Shown in pieces: positions 1 through 11,113 of a DNA stretch of 64,000 nucleotides (positions are counted from its first letter, which is position 1; every line of letters starts with the position of its first letter). Source of the DNA: Fusarium oxysporum f. sp. lycopersici 4287 (taxonomy: Eukaryota; Ascomycota; Sordariomycetes; Hypocreales; Nectriaceae); the NCBI RefSeq assembly GCF_000149955.1, contig NC_030990.1:310001-374000 (forward strand), in the 5' to 3' direction. Under the pieces are notes generated by a model. The model did not search any database. It was given only the letters and a program-made list of their open reading frames with translations, and had not been told where the DNA came from. Made by a program: the position numbers and the translations under genes.

Positions 1-184
1 ATGATCTAGAGGGTGATAGGAAACGCCGCACAGGATGATGATCTCACAGCTGAAGAGGAGATTGACGTGCATAATGAAGTCTTGTTAAGTTAAGTGCAGT
101 CTATCCTGATCTATATAGTACAATAAAGAAACCCGCAACGCTATGCTATACCAACAAACAAAGCCTGTCACCCAATGCGCCAAC

Positions 185-3100
185 CTAACCAAACACCTCC
201 AAGATCAATCGCTCCTTGCTAACCTCTTCTCTCCAAGTCTTCCAATCACTCGCCCTGGTTGTATTCAATCTTCTATCCTCGCTATGAAGGATAGGACCCA
301 AGACATCAAACACATCGTCAGATACCTTCTTACCACTGCAAATCATCACAATAGCGCCCTGCCCCCAAAGTCGCGCCAAGGTATCAGCATGCTTAGCGAC
401 AAGATGCTGAACATACTTGTACGGCGGAGTCCCAATCTCGACTGAAGGCGCGATGGATTGATACGACGCCTGCGCGGGAGTACTCATCTAGTGTATCGCG
501 GCAGATGTCATCCATCTTGGCGCCGCGACATCCAAAGAAGAGTGTGCATGGGCTGTTTGGCAAGTGACCCGAGTTCTGAGTCTGCAGGTATCGCTTCTGC
601 ATGAATCCCAAGAAGGGAGCAAGACCAGCGCCAACAGCGATCATGACGATAGGAACGTTGAGCTCAGTGATCATCGCAGTGCGAAGCTCAGGTCTACAAG
701 GTCGAGGCTCAACGAGGATAGAGTCACCGGGTCGGAGCTGGGCCATGTAGTTTGTAGCTAGACCGCCTGGGCGAGCAAGTGATGATCCACTAGCCTCAGT
801 GGCTTCAACGACGGAGAAGAGAAGCGAGCCGTGGCCGGCCTTCCACTCTGGTGTTGAGGCAAAGGAGTATGTGCGGGGACGCATCTGGGGAAGCATGGAG
901 AGAAAGGTTGACAGAGGCATGTTGATAGAAGGATATTTGCGGAGGATGTCGAGGATGGACATGCGTTGTTGGTCAATCTCGGCGTCATACCTGTCACCAG
1001 CGAGACTCTGGATCTCACCCTTAGTCCCATCATTACCTGCAAAGTCCACCAGCCTCTTGAGACTTGTACGGCTAACCGTCTGGGACAGCTCAACAAGAGT
1101 ACTGAAGAGGTTAGAAGCAAGGATGGGAGTCCCAGTGGGAAGGAAAGTTGGTCGTTGCGACGACACAGTCAAGACAGTATCATCATCAACACCAAAGCAA
1201 GTCATGACCCGATCAACAAGCTGAGGGGGGTTCTTGGGAAGAACCAAGACATGATCACCGGGAGTGTAAGCCATATCCTTCGGTAGCTTCAGGAGTAGAC
1301 TGTGCTTGCGAGGAACACCAGGGCTGGTAAGAAGAGTGTTCTCCACGACCTCAGCCCTCTTGAAGTTGCCTCCGATATCATTCCGCTGGGACTGGTTGAT
1401 GGTGACACTCAGTTCGAGAGAGTCAGGCGCGTGATCAAGAGTGATACCGTGTCGGCTGGCGAGTTCGGGGAAGAGCTTGCTGTGTGCCCAGTCGTCGAAG
1501 TCGGGGTATAAGCGACCGGTGCTAGCATCGGTGAGGCCAATGTCAACGAGGCGATCGGCGCCGGCGGCTGCTAAGCACTTGTCAAGGATCTTGGGGATGC
1601 GATACAAGGTTGATACCCAGTCCTTGTGGCCTGCGAAGCGTCAGATGGAGGCGAGGAATGAAGGAATGAACGAGACTTACCGCATCCGAAAACAGCAAAC
1701 TGAATGCCGTCCAACTCCCCAGGCTGCAGCGACTCAGCCCACTTGGTAAACTCAGTAGCATTATCAGAAGGCTTTCCATCATACGAGGCGGCCAAGATGA
1801 TATTCGGTCCATCCTTGGACAGATTCCTCGTAGCCTCATCAAGCGGCAAAGGCTTTGAAGGCATGAATCCGAATGTCGCACAATCAGCCGACAGCCGCTC
1901 CGCCAATGCCTCACACGTTCCAGTGTTTGATCCGTAAAAGATAGAAATGGGCTTCAGATCTTTCTGTGAAATTTTGAGGTTCATTCGGCTGGAGAGACTG
2001 GGCTGCTTGGAACTAGCGAGGCTGGGGTTCTTGAAGAGGTTGGTCAAGTCGCGCCCCTCTCGGAGCTTGACCTTCATGTTGAAACCGTCGGGCTTGATGG
2101 TGAGCGACTGCTTGATCTTGAGCTTGTAGTTGGGATCGGCCTTGACCATGTCAAAATTCTGGAGGAGCATGATGGTAACCTTCGAAGCATGTTAGCTAGT
2201 GATGCACAAATAAGAAGTGATACTTACGACTTGAGCTTCCTGCCATGCGAATTCTCGACCGATGCAGCCTCGCATGCCATTGCCGAAAGGCTTCCAAGCA
2301 TTCTTGGGGAGTTTGTTAAATTGCTCGTCTGCCATCCTCTCAGGTCTGAACTCTTCAGCATCAGGGCCCCAGACTTCGGGATCGCGATGGATCATGTGGA
2401 GGAAGAGGAACAAGGGATCGCCTGCGGAGACGTTGTATTGACCGCCGATGACTTCGTCTTTGAAGGGTGTGACGTAGAAGCCTGGTGCAGTGGGCATGAG
2501 ACGAAGAGTCTCACGGAAGATCATGTTGATGTAGGGCATCTTGGGGAGATGGTCGGCAGTGAGGTTCTCGTCGCCCAATACTTCATCAACCTCCTCACGA
2601 GCCTTCTGTAGCTTCTCGGGGTTCTCGAGGAGGTAGTAGAATGCAAACGACAAGAGGCCAGAGGTAGTCTCGTGACCCGCGATGAGGAAAGTGATGAGGT
2701 TATCGACGATATTCCCATCACTCATACCCATTCCCGTCTTGGGATCCTTGCCATTCATCATCGCATTGAGAAGATCCTTTCCCTCTACAGGATTCTTCCG
2801 TCGCTGTTCGAGAATTTCATGGCAAGTGCTCTTCATCACAGCAGCGTGCTTCTTGAAATGGGATTGGGCTCGTAGTCGAAATGATTGCACCACGTCGGGA
2901 AGCATGGATTGTTTTTCGGCGTCGACGAGAGCTGCGACCATGCTCTCTACGAAGGGATGCATCTTGTCGTTGCTGTAGAAGCTGTTGAAGCGGAAGCCCA
3001 TTGTGCAGAGGGCGATGGTGTCGAGTGTTAGTCGTGTGAAATCGTTTCCGACGTCGATGGTAGCTGAGGGACCTGCTCGCGCCCTGTAAAAGTTAACACC

Positions 3101-3656
3101 ATACCTTCCGTTAATCACGAACGACGTTACCATTTTAGACAGAGTTGTTCTGAGATATCTCGCATATCGGGGAACATCTCTCTAATTGTTAGAGGTCCGA
3201 ACAGTGGCATGAGAATTCGATGCGCAATTGCCCATTCCTGGTTATTATGTTGCGCCGAGAAGAGGCCATCACCAGCAAGAGGCCGTAGCTTTTCGACACC
3301 GCCGACGACAAGTTTGTGGAATCGTGCTTCGTCCGATAGTTCGTCCATGAGCTCGCGGCTGCAGATCATGATCTCTGTGTTTCCCCCAACATTTAGCGCG
3401 AAGAGTTTTGCTGCGATTGTATTGTTAGAGGCAGTCGGGAATAGTAGCGGTCGGTGACGTACGATAATCTTTCGCCATGTCGATTATTGATTGCAGGGAG
3501 TTTGTGACGTCGATATCGAGAAGGTTTCCAATGATCGGAAGGCCTGCGATGATTAGCATGTGATGGCAATAGTGTTCAAGGTGATGTACCCTTTGGTCCA
3601 GGGATTTGTCCCTTGTGCTTCTCATCGTGCTTTTTCGATTCTTGCTTTACTGCCAT
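185..3656 (-). pseudogene. CYP505-type cytochrome P450-reductase fusion, frameshifted near the C-terminus
   Basis: Self-sufficient fatty-acid hydroxylase of the P450foxy/BM3 type: a heme monooxygenase fused to an FMN/FAD/NADPH reductase. Translation starts at 3656 (MAVKQESKKHDE...) and short introns follow near 3590, 3470, 3150, 2220 and 1690. The heme half shows the I-helix AGHETTSG, the ExxR motif ETLR and the heme-cysteine motif FGNGMRGCIGRE. The flavodoxin part shows IFYGSNTGTCEALAERL, and the FAD/NADPH part shows RTYSFAS and LFFGCRG. After SIHRAFSRD (about 440) the frame closes, while the expected tail (PYKYVQHLVAK... to LILEVFG, stop at 185) continues in another frame, so one base is gained or lost near 421-440. 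About 50 bases past the shift the old frame hits a stop, removing most of the NADPH-binding end. P450 chemistry is known for the family; loss of activity is inferred. A sequencing error is the alternative. Confidence 0.85.
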
Positions 3657-4401
3657 TTTGAGTTCCAAGGTGCAGACTTAATTGTTTTTTGGGTTTGTAA
3701 ATAGTGGAAATATATCGTAAAAGATCAAATCGCTTGCTGTCTAAAGTAGATTCTTGCTGTCGATGGAATTGGTGTTGATGTGGATGGAATTGCTACTCAA
3801 ACAATACATGTTATAGTCAAAAATCATGAGGCTGAGCAAGCTATCTACGCATCCCTCTAAAAGACAATGTATTGATCTCATTACCCTTACTTTGGTGACA
3901 ATACCCGGCTGTAACTCCGCATTGACGATCATCAACTCCCGCTGTCTGCTCCGCCCGCGCCAACACTCCAAACGCCCGCGGGGTCCGGATACCGGCACGC
4001 AGCCTTACAAAACTCCCCCATAAAATATGCTCCGCGGGCACCCCAGTCGGTACCCCGCGGGCGCCCGATACTGTTGTTCAACCCTAAACATAAGCGGTCA
4101 AACTCTGGATGCGACGAATCAGACACAATCAATTATGTCAGGCTTATCCGAAAAAATAGTCTCCGTGTTTTGAGTTTGGCTACCGCTTGGCAACAGAGTC
4201 TGGGTCCTGCATCTCAGCCTTGCGTTTTAGAGTGACAGCCCGGAGAACAAGGGCTCCGTTGGGGGAAATTATCATACGAGAAGGGTCTTCACGGTGCCCT
4301 TGATGCCCGGAGCGAAAAAACATCGTTAAAATTTCATCATTGAACTAAACTGAATATGTCAAAAACTCTATCTATCCTGGAATGCTTGGCGTCCATAAGT
4401 A
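3657..4401. other. Intergenic; promoter side of the P450 fusion gene
   Basis: No gene is seen. A GC-rich patch at 3970-4065 contrasts with its AT-richer surroundings and holds three CCGCGG palindromes (listed separately). The stretch is upstream of the P450 fusion and downstream of the membrane protein, so it most likely serves as the P450 promoter. Confidence 0.5.
3976..4060. promoter_or_regulatory. Three CCGCGG palindromes upstream of the P450 fusion
   Basis: Identical CCGCGG hexamers sit at 3976-3981, 4032-4037 and 4055-4060, about 320-405 bases upstream of the P450 start. Each joins CCG to CGG, the half-sites recognised by Zn2Cys6 regulators. The clustering is seen; binding is inferred. 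Confidence 0.35.
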
Positions 4402-5524
4402 TCACAGCACAGCCCCAGCTTCAGTTCGTCCCCGACCGCAAGTTTCAGAGGTTTCAGACGTCTCTGATGACGAGCCCATTTCGTATGACTGCGTAGGCTC
4501 TGGGGATGGTTGACGACGACGGCGGCGGAAGCGCACGAGCCTCCACATTCTGTTGTTGGTGTTGGCGATACCTCCACCGCCGCCGGGTCGTGCTCGACGG
4601 ACGAGGAACCATTGTGCTGTCATCAAGACCATGGCACTGTTCCATACAAACGCTGCTATCATGCCGAGAGATACTGCCCATGCGAGGGAGATCTGGATGT
4701 AGCATAGGCCCATGACGGAAAGATCGTCGAATCCGTCGGTCAGGACGAAGCCGGAGAGCATGAGGATGACTTGACAGACAAACATGTCAAAGTACTTGAT
4801 GTTCTGAAGCCATCGCATCCCCATGGGTGTCCGACCCATTCTTGAGCCAAAGAAGAAGTCGAAGAAGTAAAGCAACGATGCAAAGCCCGCAAACACTATA
4901 GTGACGAGACCAATGACCTGTTTGAGGCGTTAGTTGGCTATTCGCCAATCCTGGTTTGAGATTCATACCCCGTGTTCAGTTCTGAAATGATCTGACGAGC
5001 CCATTGCGATGATTCCCGCCACTAGCCCAGCGATGACAAGAGGCGTAAAGACAAAGGCTCGGAGTACAGACTCCCATTTCCGAACAGTATGTTTGGCGAC
5101 AGGTTTATTGATCAGATCACATAGCACTGTACTCGACTCCATCAGTAGAATAATGGGATACACCAAGAAGAATGCAATGATCAGGCATAGCGCTGTAATA
5201 GTCAGCATGGGTCAAATCACCCAGAGGGTAGAACAGACCATGAATATACGTCAACGTGATGAATGTATCTTGATCAACAGTATTGACATCAAAATGCTTC
5301 GTCGCAAGATCAACAGTGAACAAATTCCTCGTAGCGTTAAAGGTATACGGTCCCCCAGAGACATAACTGCTATTCCACGATTTCGACTCTGAGAGGTTCG
5401 CACGCAACAGCGCTAGGAGACCGCCGACGCCAGACTGATGCCAGCACGTTTCTCGCGTGTGAAGCTTCGATACCTCATGTTGTAGAAACTGCTCCACGTA
5501 AGCTGTCCTCGCGGTGCTATTCAT
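4402..5524 (-). CDS. Cytochrome b561-like multi-pass membrane protein (hypothetical)
   Basis: Three exons: start at 5524 (MNSTARTAYVEQFLQ), an intron near 5195-5240 joining TYIH to ALCLIIAFFLVYP, and another near 4920-4968 joining FRTEHG to VIGLVTIVFAGF. The product has a soluble N-terminal part of about 100 residues and then five clear hydrophobic segments: LCLIIAFFLVYPIILLM, FVFTPLVIAGLVAGIIAM, VIGLVTIVFAGFASLLYFF, FDMFVCQVILMLSGFVL and YIQISLAWAVSLGMIAAFVW. The tail is basic and Ser/Glu-rich. Histidines at the start of helix 1 and in EHGVIGL resemble the heme-ligand pattern of cytochrome b561/DOMON-type proteins, but I cannot identify the full ligand set. Family assignment is therefore tentative; membrane location is well supported. 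Confidence 0.55.
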
Positions 5525-6222
5525 GGCCGTCGCGTGAAGCTAGTACTGGATCGGGTTGTCTGCCCGTTGAAACAAAAAAGTAACAAACACGCGATTATTC
5601 CCAAGCGAGGAAATCGTATGATTAAAAAGACGATAAGGTAGATTCAAAGTCAGATCAGAAAGTTTACGGTAGGTCGATTCAGATATTTGCACAATTGGGT
5701 TACGTTTTTACACATCAAGCAAGACCCCTTCAACCTTATGAATTCCCCCGGTACCCAAAACGCTAGTGGCTTCTCCGGAAGAATATCTCTATCATTCACC
5801 AATTAATCCCGGATGCTCGGGGCTGTTTAAGCTTCTACTACCCTGTTTCAGAGGAGCAAAATAGCAGTGTTGGTCAGGGCGACGTCGAGCAAAAAGTTAA
5901 CTGCCGAGTCAGCAGGCCCACTAAGATAAGGTAAGTAGAAATAGGCATAGGGCGCAGTGTGAAATTGCGTAATGATAGCCCATTATGCCGGGGATCCGCT
6001 AAGGGAAATGACAGGGATAGACGGGGTTGACAAGCGAGAGCGAGCTCCGATTGAACGCGAGACGGTGACGAATTTCGAGTCCGCGGGCCGATGGCACGGT
6101 TTGATGTTGGGAATAGTATCATGTTGAGGCTTGGAAAATTGACGGCATTGCCGGTATAAAGCATCGTGCTAAGCATGTTTTTCAGGCGTAAATAGCCTGC
6201 AAATCAACAACAGCAAACAAAA
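5525..6222. other. Intergenic between divergent genes
   Basis: This is the shared upstream region of the membrane protein (minus) and the acetyltransferase-like gene (plus). I see no gene or strong repeat in it. The open frame at 5874-6176 has no recognisable features. Confidence 0.5.
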
Positions 6223-7758
6223 ATGTCATCAAGTCCAAAGCCAAAGTCTTTCATTCGGCGTCTCGGCCAGATGTGAGTATCCCGAAAATACCGTGTTAGC
6301 AACTGCGCTGACAAACTTAGCGAGCTGTGCGAATCAGCGCTGCATAGCCTCGATTACTACTGCAGTACAGTCCTCACATGCCGTTACAAGCTCCCGCCGT
6401 CCCTCCGTGGCTTCAAGAGGCAAGACATAGTCTTCCGACGCTTCGACCAAGCCATTGCCCAAACAGTGCTTCGATTTCCACTCTTACAAGTCGGTCTAGT
6501 TGGCGAGAGTACTAAAAAGCCCGCTTGGGTGTCACTCCCGTCGCTTGATCTCGCAGACCATGTATCTTGGGATATCCAGCCGAATTCGAGTGATTATGAA
6601 AGGGCGCTTGAAGCGAATCTGGAGTATCAGCTCGACACCAAGTTTGAGAATCTTGAGACGAGGCCGGGGTGGAGAATATGTCTAATGCGAACGAAGACAG
6701 ACAATTTTGTTGATGTGATGTATATCTGGAACCATGCCAACCACGATGGCATGGGCGCCAAGATCTTTCAGCAAACACTACTTCAGAGCCTCAACAACCC
6801 AGTTGCCTCATCACTTCTTCGAAGCGGATCTCGAGTCATGACGACCTCTATACGCAAGGATAGCTTTCCCCAACCACAGGAGAAGCTGGCCAAGCATAAC
6901 TTAAGCTTGGGGTATGCTTGTTCAGAGATCTGGCATGGTCTTTGTCCATCTTGCTTCCACTCAGCAGAGTCAAAAGCTCGGTGGGCGCCTATCCAGGCTG
7001 ATCCTTACATCACGCGCTTCAAGGCCATTGACATTGACGCTATTACCTTGAAGAAACTTCTGAGCCAATGCCGAGAGAACGATACTACACTTACTGGACT
7101 TATCCACGGAATCGTCCTAGCCTGTCTGTCCGTTGACATAAATGAGGGTAACACCGATGCCTTTCAAGTCGCAACAGCCATGGACCATCGAAGATTCTTG
7201 CGCAAAGAGCTTCGACCGTCAAATTACGCATCTCTTGACCTCGACAATAGTATTCAGAACTGTACTGCATCACACTGCCATACATTCGACCACGAAATCG
7301 TCAGCGACATCAGAGCCCAAGCCCGCATCAACAACTGGCCCGCCCAACCCATCGGCGACCTAGAGCCCACGATCTGGAAAGCAGCACAGCAAATCCGCAG
7401 AGATATCGAAAAGCGCCTCGACACTGGTGTGAACGATAACGTAGTCGGCTTAATGAAGGTGGTGTCTGACTGGCATGATTACCTCAAGTCACTGGAGAAG
7501 AGGCCTCGTGACCTATCGTGGGAAGTTACTAATCTTGGTGTTATTGATGGTGAGACTGAGGATGGTTTTGCGGTGGGGAGGGCGAGATTTACCCTGAGTG
7601 GAAATGTTGTTGGGCCGGCAATTCAGATAAGTATGGTCTCTGTCAAGGGAGGGGATTTGTCGATTGAGCTTTCTTGGCAGGATTTGCCGGAGATCCATGA
7701 TGTTGCTAAGAGGATGGTGCAAGACTTGCGAGCTTGGTTGTTGTATCTAGGTGCTTGA
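6223..7758 (+). CDS. Alcohol acetyltransferase-like protein (condensation/CoA-acyltransferase fold)
   Basis: Starts at 6223 (MSSSPKPKSFIRRLGQ). A short intron at about 6272-6320 is followed by one long exon, giving about 490 residues, normal for fungal AATase-type proteins (PF07247). The early stretch LHSLDYYCSTVLTCRY is typical of the family's N-terminus. The active-site HxxxD(G) motif appears as WNHANHDGMGAK, with His and Asp both present. Members of this superfamily transfer acetyl groups from acetyl-CoA to alcohols or sphingoid amines; the substrate here is unknown. No secretion signal or membrane segment is seen. It stands alone, so the neighbours say nothing about its pathway. Confidence 0.75.
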
Positions 7759-8734
7759 CAGCCATGTCTAATGAATCATGGCGAGTTGGAATTTGTTTAG
7801 ATTATAGATCGTATGTGTTGCAAGTATAAAGATACCATAGATATAAAATGTCAGCTTAGAACGTCATCAGCACCAGGCCTCTACCCAACTGAGATGGGCT
7901 TCTTAGAACTTACCCGCAAAACGAATTATTCTCGTTTAATCATTATTTTAAGCTCAAGCTAATGTTGTCTTGAACACGCTACCTTCAACACGTTATTACC
8001 AGCAGCTTGCAAAACCAAGCTCTACATGTTCTCATCAACACAATCTAGGTTCAGGAATCGACGAAACTATATTCTTACCTCAAAGAGAACTGCAACTCAA
8101 GCAAGTTTCACGATACTGCAAACGCGGCGAACTAACTATCTGCTACTAAGCTTTTATTAATTAATTTTTGATGGGCTATACGTTAGACCAAAGGATAGAT
8201 GCAAAAGCCAAGTCGTGAGCGCCAACACGAAAATACCCTGGACCATCTTCTGTAGCTGACCTGCCAAACCGGCGGAAGAGCAGGGCCCTGTCCTCACCGG
8301 GTTTAGTGCGGCAGGGTTAGAACAACAAGCTTCGACACGTGCGATGGCCAGCCAAAAGTGCCTCGTGTTTTCATCGCTGTCAACTTCCTTAACTCTTGTC
8401 GACGGAATCTCACGCCGAGATCCCTCTTGGCTTGAAACAAACGTGTTGAAAACTCATGAAAATGACTCGTAAGGCTAATCTCCAGCGTTTGAAACTAAGA
8501 TCAATTCCAAGTCAAGGCGTAAATGAGAGGCTTTCGGCAGTGGGGCCAGCTAAAAATAGAGCACTCAGCTCCAGGAGGGAGAAAACTTTTGATGATGCCA
8601 AAAATAACTAGTCTAAATTCCAGTGAGTCTAAACTAAATTTGCTCAAGTCTTTTTGGCGTTGGTAATAAAGGTCCTGAGTTTTCTTGCCTCGCCTAGCAG
8701 CTCAATTCAACGCTTGATTGGTGAGACACCAGAT
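7759..8734. other. Intergenic, no gene seen
   Basis: A 976-base stretch between the 3' ends of two convergent genes. It has AT-rich patches and no open frame with coding character. I recognise no repeat or RNA gene in it. Confidence 0.5.
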
Positions 8735-9346
8735 CTACTCAAGCTTATTATCCGATTCTATAAATACAAGACGTTCGCGATGAATTCCATTCTTCAGATC
8801 CCCCCGAATCTTGTCAATCTTGTCTATGTTCTTCTCCATAATCTCCCGCTCCTCCCTCCTCTCCTCTTCTGCCAACGGCGGAGGTAGTATCCCCTCTGGC
8901 GGATTGTACCACTGCTCTTCAGGCACTTTCGTCCCATCGACTCCCCGCCAGAACTTCTCGACTTCTGGATCATAAGGTAGACGATCAATAAGGGCTTTAA
9001 TAAGTGCAGGTCGTAGAGGGACGGCGTAGTGAATGTTACGATCAGCGTCGAGGAAGCGGAAAACTCCGTCTTTGCCGAGGTCTGCTAGGCCCATTAGATC
9101 AGGATCGCGATCCATGTTGCGTAGAATGTCGCTTATTTCTTTTTGCTCCGGGGAGAGGTCTTTGTAGGCGATGCCATCTTCACTGCTACAGCATGTTGCT
9201 TCAGGATCGGTTGGCTCGTGTATCTCTGTATTGGGTTTAGACATGGTTTGTAGGATTTTGCTGTAAGGATAGAAGTTGAAAGGGGAGAGCCGTCTTGAAC
9301 TTGAGCCAGAGATTATAGATGCGCCTGGTGGGGCCTGTCTTATCAA
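8735..9346 (-). CDS. Hypothetical acidic protein
   Basis: A single open frame of 203 codons, or 168 if translation begins at the second Met (9244, MSKPNTEIHEPTDPE). The second start looks better because the first 35 residues are low-complexity and the acidic body begins there. No domain is recognised. The middle contains DLMGLADLGKDGVFRFLDADRN and the C-terminal third is charged and helical (LAEEERREEREIMEKNIDKID), which may form a short coiled coil. There is no signal peptide or membrane segment. Function unknown. Confidence 0.5.
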   Translation of the reverse strand: MIRQAPPGASIISGSSSRRLSPFNFYPYSKILQTMSKPNTEIHEPTDPEATCCSSEDGIAYKDLSPEQKEISDILRNMDRDPDLMGLADLGKDGVFRFLDADRNIHYAVPLRPALIKALIDRLPYDPEVEKFWRGVDGTKVPEEQWYNPPEGILPPPLAEEERREEREIMEKNIDKIDKIRGDLKNGIHRERLVFIESDNKLE

Positions 9347-9627
9347 TCATAAGGGCCATGCTGCATCATTCAGGTAGACATGTGATAACTGTCTACTAAT
9401 CCCTGCTATGAGATCAACCAACAGTCACCTAACCAACAATTGGAAGCATATGGCACGATCTAATAACGTAACACTTTTGTTGCCGTGCACCATTCTCAAA
9501 AGTTCCCTTGTCTTGAAAATCCCGAATCTGTCTATTTCCAGACAAACAGTCCTAAACTAGTTCTTTGTGCAGCCATAGCGTCGGAAGGCTTTGATGCCCC
9601 CGTTGACTTCCAAACAAGATGCCAGGT

Positions 9628-10118
9628 TCAAATGCACCTGCCCCTCTTGAAAACCACGCCAGTAAGGCCAGAGCACACATGACAATGAGAGTACTGAGAG
9701 CAAAGCCCCGGACCAAAGCAAGGAGGATGAGAACATCTATTCCCATAACCTCTAATCTCTGTATCTCTCTTGTTAGGAGTCTGCTGCTCGTCTTCAGACT
9801 GTGGGTCATTCTTCTCCAAATCCGTGAGCAGGTCGAACACTTCCTTACTCATCCGTTCATTTGTAGCCAAGACAATCTTTTCATCAACTTCAATAACAAA
9901 GCCTCCGTACTTGGGGAGGAGAACTCCTTCAAATCGAGGGGCAGCATGTAACTCGTCCCAGTTGGTGACCCAGACCGCATCATCGGGGATTTCGACGGTG
10001 TACTTGGCACTCACCATGCTACCAGCGAGCAAGGTGGTTAAGAGGGACGAAACTATAGCACGTCGGTCAGTTTTTCTTGACTTCGCTGCAACAGAGTTAT
10101 AGCCGTACTCAGCTTCAT
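9628..10118 (-). CDS. Small secreted cysteine-rich protein with a Kex2 site
   Basis: Two exons: a 10-nt first exon (10118-10109), a 56-nt intron (10108-10053, GTACGG...CTATAG with a CTGAC branch site), then 10052-9628. The product is about 144 residues and begins with a clear signal peptide (MKLISSLLTTLLAGSMVSA). A propeptide-like region of about 80 residues follows, then a KR dibasic site at NKRD, and a C-terminal module of about 45 residues holding six cysteines. This layout (signal, pro-region, Kex2 cleavage, compact disulfide-rich peptide) is shared by fungal effectors, antimicrobial peptides and killer-type peptides. I do not recognise a specific family. Spliced structure and secretion are well supported; role is not. 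Confidence 0.65.
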
Positions 10119-11113
10119 CTTGATAGCTTGATGGCAAGTCCGGCCTATGATTCTGTAATGTAAAAGGCTGTAAGGTAGTTGGGAGGCTGTAGTGACATTT
10201 GGAAAGATCATGTCCACCAACCAGTACTTATAGATCAAGAAGAGTCATTATCACATGATGGGGTTGACTGTGTCTCTTTGGAACAAATTCTTCATGAAGC
10301 TTACAGCAATGCTAGCCATGAAAGCAACTGCCATAAAAGAGTTAGTCAATTACATTAAATGACCTTTTCTCTGCATGTTGGTTGTATCGGAACTGATATG
10401 ACTGAAGCAAGTATTCGGCCATTCAAAGGGAAGCTATCAGCTCTCGGTTAATGGGCATGGTATCAGCAATGCTGTCGCGACTGTGCCACCCTCGAACAGA
10501 TGAATTACCTTGGCTAACCGAGTTACAAGTCCGTACTTAAGGAATAAATCTACGGCATCAGTATTTCCAGACCCGTCCATGCTTGTGGCCTTGTAAAACT
10601 CTTCCATTCCTGCAAGAATGGCATGTCGAAGGCTCCACAGCGGCCAAGGTAAAGGACCAACAAAAGCCGCATATCAGCCACTATTAACGTCTTCAGAGAG
10701 CATGTGAAGCCTAAGAGAAATGCTGTTTGCAGGAAAGTCCAGAAATGGTCTATATTTATCATTTTATGGCTTAAGAAACGTTGTTCTCATATTCCTTGCA
10801 GATACAAATGATAGGCAGCTTATCGACTCACATATATCGGGAGCCAAACACTATATCGTTGGTACATTATCTATTATTTCTGCAGCTTAGCAATGTATCC
10901 TGAAGCACAATGAGTCGGTAAGACACAACAGGCGTCTTTATCTTGTATTGCTTAGCTTTCTGTTTCACATCCTCCTGGAACCAACTCGTGTGTCTGATCA
11001 AAGCAATACCCATCAAGACCCAAACAAGCTGAACATACATCAAAGTTCCCACCATTACAAATTACACAGCGTACATGAGTTTGACCAGAGATAAATAACC
11101 AGAATATGTCGCA
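10119..11113. other. Gene-poor stretch with two doubtful small open frames
   Basis: Two minus-strand open frames (10867-11055 starting MVGTLMYVQLVWVLMGIAL, and 10550-10762 starting MINIDHFWTFLQTAFLLGF) encode short hydrophobic N-termini. They could be exons of a degraded membrane-protein gene, but I find no convincing splice that joins them and no homology I can name. Confidence 0.3.

Noticed and set aside
10550..11055. Two hydrophobic small open frames as a membrane-protein gene
   Set aside because: No plausible intron joins them in frame and neither shows family motifs, so they are mentioned only as a doubtful stretch.
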